A DNA stretch of 64,000 nt, taken from NCBI GenBank assembly GCA_028288305.1, contig JAQBOA010000089.1, forward strand, positions 17,748-81,747, read 5' to 3'. The stretch comes from Mucilaginibacter sp. Lineage in GTDB: Bacteria; Bacteroidota; Bacteroidia; Sphingobacteriales; Sphingobacteriaceae. Positions 34,132-42,485 of this stretch are shown here, in pieces. Within the stretch, counting starts at the first letter, position 1. Every line of letters starts with the position of its first letter. The notes under the pieces were generated by a model that saw only the letters and a program-made list of their open reading frames with translations, did not search any database and had not been told where the DNA came from. Position numbers and translations under genes: made by a program.

Positions 34132-35395
34132 ATATCTCCTCCAGAGCTTGCTCAATTTTGCTGTAAATGTAGTACAGCTCTTCTGTTGTAATGCAATATG
34201 GCGGTAAAATGTAAATAATATTTCCAAGGGGCCGTAAAATGATGCCGGCATCTAAAAAGTAATTGTATAAAGTATCGCGCAGCGAATCAAAATAAGAGGT
34301 ATTATTACCAGTTTGCCATTCCATCGCTAAAATGGTCCCTGTTTGTCTTGTGGTTTTAATTTTAAGATGATTTTTGATTTTCAGCGCAAATTCCTTGTGT
34401 AATTTTTCAATTCTTTGTATATTTTCAATTGTCGACGTCTCCAAAAAAAGGTCTAAACTTGCCAATGCAGCTGCGCAGGCAACAGGGTTGGCAGTAAATG
34501 AATGCCCATGGAACAGCGTTTTTAAACGATCGTCAGATAAAAAGGCATCATATATTTGTTGTGTACAGGTTGTTAAACCCAAGGCCATGGTACCTCCTGT
34601 TAAGCCCTTGGAAAAACACATAATATCGGGCAGCTCATTCAAATGATTGCAGGCAAAACACTTGCCTGTGCGTCCAAACCCAGTAAACACTTCATCAGCT
34701 ATCATCAAAACACCCTCATTACGGCAATGAGCCATCAATTCGTTAAGGTATTGGGCTTCATACATCAGCATCCCCCCCGCTCCCTGCACCAGGGGTTCAA
34801 ATATAAAACAGGCCAGTTCGGATTTACGATTTACGATTTTAGATTTTAGATTTTCAAGATTTGTCTTATCTGGCAAATCAATAAACTCAACATCGAACAA
34901 TAAAGAATCAAATGGTGCGGTAAATGCGCTGCGGCCACTTACGGCCATGGCTCCAAATGTATCGCCATGATAGGCGTTTTTAAAAGCCAGTATTTTAGTA
35001 CGGCTTTCCCCCTTATTGTTCCAGTATTGAAGGCACATTTTTATAGCTACCTCAACTGCTGTTGAGCCATTATCAGAATAAAAAGCTTTTTGCTGATTAA
35101 CTGGTAATATTTTAAGTAATCTTTCGGCTAATTCTACAGCACCCTCATGGGTAAAGCCCGCAAAAATTACATGCTCCAGCTTGCTTAGCTGTTCTGAAAC
35201 TTTTTTAGCGATGTAAGGATGCGCGTGACCATGAATATTTACCCACCATGATGAAACCGCATCAATATATTTTTTACCATCTTCATCAAAAAGACAGGCT
35301 CCTTCTCCCCTTATTATTGGAACAGGCAGTTGTGCCGTTTTCATTTGCGTATATGGATGCCATATTACTTTTAAATCTCTTTCAGCCAAACTCAT
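34130..35395 (-). CDS. bioA: Adenosylmethionine-8-amino-7-oxononanoate aminotransferase
   Basis: PLP class III aminotransferase converting 8-amino-7-oxononanoate to 7,8-diaminopelargonate with SAM as donor. The 421 residues start with the BioA signature VIWHPYTQMKT; further signatures are DAVSSWWVNIHGHAHP, YHGDTFGAMAVSG, IADEVFTGFGRTG and the PLP lysine in CFSKGLTGG (K263). It is the third gene of a CDF-NUDIX-bioA operon (4-bp overlap with the NUDIX gene). An iterated stretch encoding LKSKIVNRKS (34819-34860) resembles intergenic repeat DNA. The partner genes bioF and bioD are at 9254-11017. Confidence 0.95.
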   Translation of the reverse strand: MSLAERDLKVIWHPYTQMKTAQLPVPIIRGEGACLFDEDGKKYIDAVSSWWVNIHGHAHPYIAKKVSEQLSKLEHVIFAGFTHEGAVELAERLLKILPVNQQKAFYSDNGSTAVEVAIKMCLQYWNNKGESRTKILAFKNAYHGDTFGAMAVSGRSAFTAPFDSLLFDVEFIDLPDKTNLENLKSKIVNRKSELACFIFEPLVQGAGGMLMYEAQYLNELMAHCRNEGVLMIADEVFTGFGRTGKCFACNHLNELPDIMCFSKGLTGGTMALGLTTCTQQIYDAFLSDDRLKTLFHGHSFTANPVACAAALASLDLFLETSTIENIQRIEKLHKEFALKIKNHLKIKTTRQTGTILAMEWQTGNNTSYFDSLRDTLYNYFLDAGIILRPLGNIIYILPPYCITTEELYYIYSKIEQALEEI

Positions 35396-35832
35396 ATTTT
35401 ATTCATTAAAAGCTTAACCACATGCTTATCTGTAGGGAAAAGAAAATTATCAGGCTGCAAATCGGTTAAATTTACCCACCTGAAAGATTGTAAGATGTCC
35501 CCTTCCCCATCAAAATCAAATACAAGGGTTTTTATAGTTAAATCTAAGTTATTTAAATTCTTAACTTTATAATATATACTGATCACCTGTGAGTCGTTAA
35601 AAGCCGACTTTACGAAAAAATCAGTGGTGTAAAAATGGCTGATTACTTCAATCTCAGCATTACATTCCTCTATAAATTCACGCTTTAATCCTTCAATAAG
35701 GCCTTCGCCATATTCTAACCCTCCTCCCGGAAATTTGGTAAAACGCATTCCATATTCCTGTTCGTCACTGATCAATATTTCATTATTATCATTAATCAGC
35801 AACCCATAAACACGGACGTTAAATTGATACAT
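35392..35832 (-). CDS. NUDIX hydrolase
   Basis: A 146-residue protein with a canonical Nudix box, GGLEYGEGLIEGLKREFIEE, preceded by the GGxxE-type entry KFPGGG. It hydrolyses a nucleoside diphosphate linked to another moiety; the substrate cannot be predicted. It is coupled by a 1-bp stop-start overlap with the upstream CDF gene and by 4 bp with bioA, so the three are one transcript. Confidence 0.93.
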   Translation of the reverse strand: MYQFNVRVYGLLINDNNEILISDEQEYGMRFTKFPGGGLEYGEGLIEGLKREFIEECNAEIEVISHFYTTDFFVKSAFNDSQVISIYYKVKNLNNLDLTIKTLVFDFDGEGDILQSFRWVNLTDLQPDNFLFPTDKHVVKLLMNKI

Positions 35833-36803
35833 TATTCAAAGTGTTTTTTATTACGGATTACTATATCCATTGTCCATTCTATTTGTTCAGTTTTAGGTTC
35901 TGATCTGATGGGACAATTGGGCATACTGCAATAGTGACAACAATAAGGAACGCAGGGATCTGTATGTATAAACAATTCGGTTTTTGTTACCTCATCATTT
36001 ATTAATTTATCAACCAATTTTACCTCTTCATGCACCCTGTTGAGGTCAAAATAATTAGGGAGGGTTAAATGACAATCAATATGAAGTTCATTACCATATT
36101 TTTGAGCCCGGAAGTTATGTACATCAATCCATTCATCACGTCTTTTTTCGTTTAAAACTTTTACAACATCAGTAACAACATCGAAATCGGCTTCGTCCAT
36201 TAAACCTGATACAGATTGGCGCACCAGTTTATACCCGCTATATAAAATATACAATGCAACTAAAATTGATAAAGCGCTATCCAGCCATGTTATTTTTGTG
36301 AAATGGATTAATAATAATCCTAATACCAAACCAATGCTGGTAACCATATCAGCCAGCAGATGTTTACCATCTGCATTAAGTGTGATAGATTTCAGTGATT
36401 TTCCTTTGTTGATCAGGTAATAACCTAATAAACCGTTAACCATCCCAGTGAGGCCAATTATTACTGCTCCAGTTAACAAATTGTGTATATGGGTGGGATA
36501 AATTATACCAAATACAGATTTAATAATAACAGCGATTGCTGCAATACCAATTAATGAGCCTTCAATAAAAACTGAAAAATATTCAACTTTCCCATGCCCG
36601 TAAGGATGATTAGCGTCCCGTGGCTGGGCGGAAAGGTATATACTGAAGAAGGCAAAAGAGCTTGCGAGTACATTTACAATACTTTCGGCCGCATCTGTAA
36701 GCACAAAATTAGATGCAGTTAAAAAGTATGCCCCAAATTTTGCAAGCATAAGGATAATACCAGTAATAAGGGCTAGGAGTATGATCCTTTTCTGTTCTTT
36801 CAA
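35832..36803 (-). CDS. Cation diffusion facilitator family transporter with Cys-rich tail
   Basis: A 323-residue inner-membrane Zn/Fe/Mn-type efflux protein. Four to six membrane helices show the metal-site patterns TDAAESIVNVLAS (spans 2) and HLLADMVTSIGLVLG (span 5). The cytoplasmic C-terminal domain contains the HxDCHL-like ELHIDCHLTLP block. An unusual tail at about residues 284-297, CVPYCCHYCSMPNC, adds five Cys and a His that could bind metal. The first gene of a three-gene operon; a TAnnTTTG box lies 20 nt upstream. Confidence 0.92.
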   Translation of the reverse strand: MKEQKRIILLALITGIILMLAKFGAYFLTASNFVLTDAAESIVNVLASSFAFFSIYLSAQPRDANHPYGHGKVEYFSVFIEGSLIGIAAIAVIIKSVFGIIYPTHIHNLLTGAVIIGLTGMVNGLLGYYLINKGKSLKSITLNADGKHLLADMVTSIGLVLGLLLIHFTKITWLDSALSILVALYILYSGYKLVRQSVSGLMDEADFDVVTDVVKVLNEKRRDEWIDVHNFRAQKYGNELHIDCHLTLPNYFDLNRVHEEVKLVDKLINDEVTKTELFIHTDPCVPYCCHYCSMPNCPIRSEPKTEQIEWTMDIVIRNKKHFE

Positions 36804-36822
36804 AACGATATTGTTTGGGGTG

Positions 36823-36830
36823 CAAATTTA
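36823..36830 (-). promoter_or_regulatory. Candidate -7 box for the CDF-NUDIX-bioA operon
   Basis: The minus strand reads TAAATTTG (TAnnTTTG), 20 nt before the ATG at 36803. Confidence 0.45.
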
Positions 36831-36849
36831 TAAATAATTGTTTAGCCGG

Positions 36850-37010
36850 GAGTCTTAAGTTCTAAGTCTTAAGCTTTATTTAAAAAAAGGGAAACCTATA
36901 ACTTGCTTTGGCTCATAAGAGCCTCCTGATAGGAGTTTGCATATCTTACGTCATTTAATGCATTCTCGATGTTTTTTGGCTTAGAACTTTCGACTGAAGA
37001 CTTAAGACTT
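36850..37010. repeat. Inverted repeat of AGTCTTAAG / CTTAAGACT units
   Basis: GAGTCTTAAGTTCTAAGTCT near 36850-36876 is imperfectly inverted at 36982-37010 (TAGAACTTTCGACTGAAGAC, then TTAAGACT). It separates divergent genes; the right arm ends 4 bp before the promoter box of the aminotransferase. Confidence 0.6.
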
Positions 37011-37014
37011 TTTA

Positions 37015-37022
37015 TATATTTG
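37015..37022 (+). promoter_or_regulatory. Candidate -7 box for the aminotransferase gene
   Basis: TATATTTG matches TAnnTTTG, 17 nt before the ATG at 37040. Confidence 0.5.
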
Positions 37023-37039
37023 CCGCAATTAACAATTAT

Positions 37040-38233
37040 ATGAATACATTAAGTAACAGGATTAACAACCTGTCGGAATCCGCAACAATTAAGATGGCCA
37101 AAATGGGCCGCGAACTTGCCGCAAAAGGTGTTGATGTGATCAGCCTTAGCTTCGGCGAGCCAGATTTTCATACACCTGAGCACATTAAAGAGGCTGCTAA
37201 ACAGGCAATGGATAAAAATTTTACCTATTATACTCCTGTATCCGGTTACCCTGATTTAAGAAAAGCAGTAGCAAATAAATTAAAGAACGAAAATGGCCTG
37301 GATTATGATTTTAGTCAGATAGTTGTTTCAACAGGCGCTAAGCAGGCAATAGCCAATGCAGTGTTATGTTTGGTAAATCCAGGCGAAGAAGTCATCATAC
37401 CAACTCCTTACTGGGTTTCCTATTCGGAAGTGGTGAAGCTGGCCGAAGGTATAAGCGTTTTTATTGACGCCCCTGTTGAGCAGGATTTTAAAATTACGCC
37501 CGCGCAATTAGAAGCTGCCATAACACCTAAAACAAAGCTGTTTATGTTCTCTTCGCCGTGTAACCCAACAGGAAGTGTTTACAGTAAAGCTGAATTAGAA
37601 GGCCTGGCAAAGGTATTTGAGAAACACCCCAATATTTATATCCTTTCGGATGAAATTTATGAGCATATCAATTTTGTAGATAAACACGAATCGATTGCCC
37701 AGTTTGCATCTATAAAGGACCGCGTAATTATCATCAATGGTTTTTCAAAAGCCTTTGCCATGACCGGCTGGCGCATTGGTTATACCGCTTCAAACACAGA
37801 GATAGCCAATGCTTGCGATAAAATGCAGGGACAGATTACTTCAGGAACTTGTTCTATAACACAAAAAGCTGGTGTAGCAGCTTTAGAAGGTGGGTTAGAA
37901 TCAGTTTTGCAAATGCGCAAAGAATTTAAAAAACGCAGGGATTTAGTATATGGCTTATTAAAAGAGATTAAAGGAATAAAAGTAAACCTTCCCGAAGGTG
38001 CTTTCTATTTTTTCCCTGATGTGACTTCATTTTTTGGAAAAAGCTATAATGGTAAAACCATAAATGATGCCGATGAGTTGAGTATTTTTCTGCTGGAAGA
38101 AGCCCATGTGGCAACCGTTGGCGGCGATTCATTTGGCGATAAAAAATCAATCCGTATCTCCTATGCCGCTGCTGAAGACAAATTAATAGAAGCTATGGAG
38201 CGGATTAAAGAAGCTTTAGGAAAATTGAAATAA
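37040..38233 (+). CDS. Aspartate aminotransferase-type PLP enzyme
   Basis: Class I aminotransferase of 397 residues that exchanges amino groups between aspartate (or an aromatic acid) and 2-oxoglutarate. Motifs: SFGEPDFHTPEHIKEAA, PYWVSYSEV, FSSPCNPTGSVYS, LSDEIYEHINF and the PLP lysine in NGFSKAFAMTGWRIGY (K237). It belongs to the Ib subgroup (thermophile AspC-like), common in this phylum. It is monocistronic, with a consensus -7 box and a strong terminator. Confidence 0.94.
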   Translation: MNTLSNRINNLSESATIKMAKMGRELAAKGVDVISLSFGEPDFHTPEHIKEAAKQAMDKNFTYYTPVSGYPDLRKAVANKLKNENGLDYDFSQIVVSTGAKQAIANAVLCLVNPGEEVIIPTPYWVSYSEVVKLAEGISVFIDAPVEQDFKITPAQLEAAITPKTKLFMFSSPCNPTGSVYSKAELEGLAKVFEKHPNIYILSDEIYEHINFVDKHESIAQFASIKDRVIIINGFSKAFAMTGWRIGYTASNTEIANACDKMQGQITSGTCSITQKAGVAALEGGLESVLQMRKEFKKRRDLVYGLLKEIKGIKVNLPEGAFYFFPDVTSFFGKSYNGKTINDADELSIFLLEEAHVATVGGDSFGDKKSIRISYAAAEDKLIEAMERIKEALGKLK

Positions 38234-38242
38234 AACTTTAGA

Positions 38243-38260
38243 GACGCAATGCATTGCGTC
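38243..38260. repeat. Perfect palindrome GACGCAATGCATTGCGTC
   Basis: An 18-bp perfect palindrome 10 bp after the aminotransferase stop codon and just before its terminator. Confidence 0.75.
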
Positions 38261-38266
38261 ACTATA

Positions 38267-38313
38267 TCAAAAGGAAAGCCCCTTGTCAAATCGACGAGGG
38301 GCTTTCCTTTTGA
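38267..38313 (+). terminator. Strong terminator hairpin
   Basis: The arm TCAAAAGGAAAGCCCCTTGT (38267 onward, 21 nt) pairs with 38293-38313 with a single mismatch, and the loop is 5 nt. It ends the aminotransferase transcript and, reversed, faces the convergent outer-membrane protein gene. Confidence 0.85.
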
Positions 38314-38351
38314 CCGTTATTGGTCGCACATTTTTGTTGTGTTTGTCTCTT

Positions 38352-38891
38352 TTATAATCCAAACCCATAGGCTATACGTAAAGCTACCGTGCCATAGCTA
38401 TCGCTCTGGCCCGAAAGACTTTCATAACGTACACCCACATCCCATGATTTAGTTGCGTAGCCAAGACCGGGCGACAAAAGTAATTTAGTATTCTTGGCAT
38501 AGTTTGTTTCTAAACCAGCACCGGCTTCTGCACCAAAATAAAGGTTTTGGGTAAAAAAAGCTTTAATACCTAATTTTATAGGAATAAGGCCCTGACCGCT
38601 TGGCTTAGTAGCATAATTTACACCGGCAATTGTATTGCCCTTAGCAAAGAAATTGTAATAACCAGAGGTTAATGTAAGTGCAAGGTTATTACTTAAACCG
38701 TATTGCAGTCGGGCTGTTCCGCCAAGTTCGAAATTTGAAAAGTTAGTGATACTTCCTGTTGGTATACCGCCTTCAACTCCAATACCTAAGCGTAACGCAT
38801 TTACTGGTGTTGTTTGAGCTTTAACATTACTTGTTAAAAATAAAGCAGTCGCTGTGAATGCTACAGCTAATAATTTTGTTACTTTTTTCAT
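38352..38891 (-). CDS. Outer-membrane beta-barrel protein (opacity/OmpA-like)
   Basis: A 179-residue exported protein (signal peptide ends NVKAQ, residue 26). Alternating polar/hydrophobic strands such as LRLGIGVEGGIPTGSIT, LALTLTSGYYNFFAK and the final YGTVALRIAYGFGL give the 8-strand small barrel pattern of outer-membrane porin/opacity families, with an aromatic-plus-Leu end. Function is unknown. It stands alone between terminators. Confidence 0.82.
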   Translation of the reverse strand: MKKVTKLLAVAFTATALFLTSNVKAQTTPVNALRLGIGVEGGIPTGSITNFSNFELGGTARLQYGLSNNLALTLTSGYYNFFAKGNTIAGVNYATKPSGQGLIPIKLGIKAFFTQNLYFGAEAGAGLETNYAKNTKLLLSPGLGYATKSWDVGVRYESLSGQSDSYGTVALRIAYGFGL

Positions 38892-39183
38892 AGTTGTGAT
38901 TTTTTGTTAAACAATAATTAAATTGTATTAATAGCTGATTAACAAATATTTTGCCACTTCTGCCAATCATATGGAATTGTGACATAAAGGAGATTTTAAA
39001 TTAACAAAGCTTTTCAACAATTGTTAATATCCTAACTGATTATCAGTAAACTTTTTAAGCTTTTTTAATTTGCTTAAATACAACTCGAAATCAAAGACCT
39101 TAAAAGAAATAGCTGTCTGATTAATTTTTATAACAAATAACGATTTTTTGACTGTTAAACAGGGCAAAAAATCATTGGCAAAC
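38892..39183. other. Gap upstream of the outer-membrane protein gene, no gene seen
   Basis: AT-rich, no open frame with coding character on either strand. It must hold the leftward promoter of the barrel gene, but no exact TAnnTTTG box is found on the minus strand. Confidence 0.5.
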
Positions 39184-39208
39184 AAAAAGCCGGTAAGCAC
39201 TGGCTTTT
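39184..39208 (-). terminator. Secondary hairpin downstream of the efflux operon
   Basis: AAAAAGCCGGT pairs with ACTGGCTTTT with one mismatch. It lies 70 bp past the efflux operon end and may act as a backup terminator. Confidence 0.45.
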
Positions 39209-39244
39209 ATAAAATGACATAAGTTAGTTGTTTTCAAGATTATA

Positions 39245-39280
39245 AAAACAAATAGCTCCAAATAAGGAGCTATTTGTTTT
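39245..39280 (-). terminator. Terminator of the RND efflux operon
   Basis: AAAACAAATAGCTCC (39245-39259) pairs perfectly with 39266-39280; loop AAATAA. Read leftward it follows immediately after (and overlaps by 2 bp) the permease stop codon and ends in a U-run. Confidence 0.85.
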
Positions 39281-42200
39281 ATGACTGCGGATCGTGTTCA
39301 GGATCCGGCTTATAGTTTTTCTGTAATTCTTCCAGCTTTTCCTTTCCATAAGCAAAACGGGTGATCAGAAAAAATAAAACCGGCACTATGAAAATAGCCA
39401 GTGAAGTAGCTGCAAGCATACCACCAAAAACCGTCCAGCCTATGGTTTGCCGTGCCTGTGCCCCGGCGCCTGTTGCGAATACAAGGGGCAACACGCCAAA
39501 TATAAATGCCAGCGACGTCATTAGAATTGGCCTTAAACGTAATCTTACCGCCTCCAAAACGGATTTTTCGAGTTCAATGCCTCTATCTACTCTTTCTTTA
39601 GCAAACTCTACAATCAGGATGGCGTTTTTGGCTGCCAAACCGATCAACGTGATCAAGCCAATTTGTGCGTAAATGTTATTTGCTATATTAGGTTGAAAAG
39701 TTAAAAATAAAATCGCACCAAAAGCGCCCAATGGTACAGCCAGAAGAACAGAAAATGGTACCGACCAGCTTTCGTATAATGCGGCAAGGAATAAAAATAC
39801 AAAGCCTATAGAAAGCATAAAAATATAAATCGTTTTTGAGCCAGATAACAATTCTTCGCGGCTTAACCCCGAAAATTCATAGCCAAAGCCCTGTGGTAAA
39901 GTTTTATCTGCAACTTCTTTCAAAGCGGTTAAAGCATCGCCACTACTATAGCCAGGTTTAGAGCTGCCATCAATTTCTGCCGACCTGAATAAATTAAAGT
40001 GTGAAATTAAAGGGGCATTTTCGATAACTTTATAGGATGTAAGCGTACTTAATGGTACCATAACACCAGCCTGGTTCCGCACAAAATACTGCCCTATATT
40101 TTCAATATTTGTTCTGTAATTTGTATCAGCCTGTTCCAAAACGTGGAAAGTTCTTCCATAAAGGGTAAGATCATTAACATAAAGACTACCCATAAAAGTT
40201 TGTAAGGCATTATTAATATCACTTATAGACACACCAAGCTTTTTGGCCTTTTCACGGTTAATAGTTAACTGATAAGCGGGTGTACTGGCGGTAAAGAAGG
40301 AGAATGCCTTTGCTATTTCAGGTCTTTTATTTACTTCAGTAATAAAGTTTCTCAATGTTTTTTCAAAAACTTTAATATTTCCCCCCGCTTGTTTTTCTTC
40401 CAATATAAATGAAAAACCACCCGTACTACCTAAACCAGGTATAGCTGGCGGCTGTATGGCTACTACACTAGCTTCTTTAAACCTTCCAAGCCGTTTTTGT
40501 ATCGCAGCAATTATTGCCCCTATCTGTTCATTTTTACTTGTCCGCTCATCCCATGGTTTTAACTGAACAAATATGGTAGCGCTGTTTGATTTACTTGCAA
40601 AACTAACAGCATTCAATCCGCCAAGCGCAGCATAATGCAGTATACCCGGGATACTATCCATCACACTCATCATTTGATGTAAAACTGCAACTGTTCTTTG
40701 GGTTGATGACGCTTCGGGCAGGTCGTAAGTAACATAAATACGTCCGTCGTCTTCAAGCGGAATAAAACCTGAGGGTTTCTTTTCAAATAAAATTATTGTA
40801 CCTGCTATTATACAAACTAAAATAATAACAATAAACTTTGAATTTTTTATGCTCTTATCAACAGCATTGCGGTACCTGCCGGTTACACGCCCAAACCATT
40901 CATTAAATTTAAAAAAGAACTTATCAAGCCCTTTTGAATTTTCATCCAACTTGCGCGGGCGCAGTATCAATGTACAAAGGGCCGGGGTTAACGAAAGCGC
41001 CACAAATGCTGATATTAATACGGATATTGCAATAGTGATAGCAAATTGCTGGTACAGCCGCCCAACAATACCAGGTATAAAACCTACCGGTACAAACACC
41101 GCAGCCAATATCAGTGCGATAGCGATTACCGGTGCAGATATATCCTGCATAGCATGTGAAGTCGCCTCCTTAGGCGACATTCCCTGCTCATCCATATAAT
41201 GCTGTACAGATTCAACAACCACAATCGCATCATCAACCACAATACCAATAGCCAGTACAAAACCAAATAAGGTAAGCGTGTTAATTGTAAAGTGTAAGGG
41301 TATAAAAAATATGAACGTACCTATTATTGATACAGGAATAGCCAAAACCGGAATAAGCGTTGTTCGCCAGCTTTGCAAAAACAGGAATACCACAATTATA
41401 ACAAGCACCAATGCAATGATAAGCGTTTTAATAACCTCGCTAACAGAAACTTTTACAACAGTTATAGACTCAAATGGAACTACATAATCAACATCAACCG
41501 GGAATGCCTTTTTGAGTTCGTTCATGGTAGCATAAACATTGTCAGCAGTTGCAACCGCGTTACTGTTAGGCGCCTGGTATACTAAAAGATATGATGCCCG
41601 TTTGCCGTCAACAAAGGAGTTACCAGCATAATTAAACTTTCCCAGTTCTACACGTGCCACATCTTTTAAGTGAACAACCGCCCCATTGCCCGGGGTTGTT
41701 TTTACAATTACATTTGCAAATTCTTCTGGCTTTGAAAGTCTTCCCTGCACCAGCACAGTATATTCAAATGGCTGTGCTTTTTCCTGGGGTGGTACGCCGA
41801 CAACTCCTGCTGCAACCTGGGCATTTTGTTCAGTTAAGGCACTGGTAACATCCGCAGCGGTCATACCCAGGGCTGCCAGTTTATCGGGTTTAAGCCAAAT
41901 GCGCATACTAAAATCATCAGCACGGGTAAAAACATCACCAACACCTTTGGTACGGGTTAACGCGTCTTTTACAATAACGTTGGTATAGTTATCCATAAAG
42001 GTAACATCATGAGTGCCTTTAGGGGCAAACAGGGCCACCAGCATTAGAATACTGGGATTACGTTTACGTGTTATTAACCCTAAACGCTGTACGTCTGAGG
42101 GTAAGGCAGGTGTTGCTATACCCACCCTGTTCTGCACATCAAGGGCGGCAATATTTATATCGGTACCTACTTCAAAGTTTGCAGTCATGGTCATTTGTCC

Positions 42201-42458
42201 ATTGCTGGTACTGTTACTTTGCAAGTAGGTCATGCCGGGCGTACCGTTAACCTGAACTTCAATAGGTGTGGCTACTGTTTGTTCAACTGTTATGGCATCG
42301 GCACCGCTATAAGTACCGGTTATTTGCACGGTTGGCGGTGTAATTTCGGGATATTGGCCTATTGGTAAACTGGTAATAGCCAAAATACCCACCACTACAA
42401 TTACAATTGAAATAACAATTGCCGTAACCGGCCTTCGTATAAAAGTATCTGCGATCAT
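39279..42458 (-). CDS. RND efflux permease (AcrB/HAE1 family)
   Basis: A 1059-residue inner-membrane proton antiporter. Twelve membrane segments in two halves; the proton-relay region is GIVVDDAIVVVESV in span 4, and two large periplasmic loops hold the pore domains (IAALDVQNRVGIATPALPSD). The N-terminus MIADTFIRRPVTAIV is typical of HAE1 pumps for drugs, dyes or lipids. It is the last gene of a TolC-adaptor-permease operon, 27 bp after the adaptor. The substrate is not predictable. Confidence 0.96.
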   Translation of the reverse strand: MIADTFIRRPVTAIVISIVIVVVGILAITSLPIGQYPEITPPTVQITGTYSGADAITVEQTVATPIEVQVNGTPGMTYLQSNSTSNGQMTMTANFEVGTDINIAALDVQNRVGIATPALPSDVQRLGLITRKRNPSILMLVALFAPKGTHDVTFMDNYTNVIVKDALTRTKGVGDVFTRADDFSMRIWLKPDKLAALGMTAADVTSALTEQNAQVAAGVVGVPPQEKAQPFEYTVLVQGRLSKPEEFANVIVKTTPGNGAVVHLKDVARVELGKFNYAGNSFVDGKRASYLLVYQAPNSNAVATADNVYATMNELKKAFPVDVDYVVPFESITVVKVSVSEVIKTLIIALVLVIIVVFLFLQSWRTTLIPVLAIPVSIIGTFIFFIPLHFTINTLTLFGFVLAIGIVVDDAIVVVESVQHYMDEQGMSPKEATSHAMQDISAPVIAIALILAAVFVPVGFIPGIVGRLYQQFAITIAISVLISAFVALSLTPALCTLILRPRKLDENSKGLDKFFFKFNEWFGRVTGRYRNAVDKSIKNSKFIVIILVCIIAGTIILFEKKPSGFIPLEDDGRIYVTYDLPEASSTQRTVAVLHQMMSVMDSIPGILHYAALGGLNAVSFASKSNSATIFVQLKPWDERTSKNEQIGAIIAAIQKRLGRFKEASVVAIQPPAIPGLGSTGGFSFILEEKQAGGNIKVFEKTLRNFITEVNKRPEIAKAFSFFTASTPAYQLTINREKAKKLGVSISDINNALQTFMGSLYVNDLTLYGRTFHVLEQADTNYRTNIENIGQYFVRNQAGVMVPLSTLTSYKVIENAPLISHFNLFRSAEIDGSSKPGYSSGDALTALKEVADKTLPQGFGYEFSGLSREELLSGSKTIYIFMLSIGFVFLFLAALYESWSVPFSVLLAVPLGAFGAILFLTFQPNIANNIYAQIGLITLIGLAAKNAILIVEFAKERVDRGIELEKSVLEAVRLRLRPILMTSLAFIFGVLPLVFATGAGAQARQTIGWTVFGGMLAATSLAIFIVPVLFFLITRFAYGKEKLEELQKNYKPDPEHDPQS

Positions 42459-42485
42459 TCTGTTGTCTTTTTTGAAAAAAGTATT

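Noticed and set aside
40849..42250. Plus-strand open frames opposite the RND permease
   Set aside because: Antisense shadows of a well-supported 1059-residue gene.
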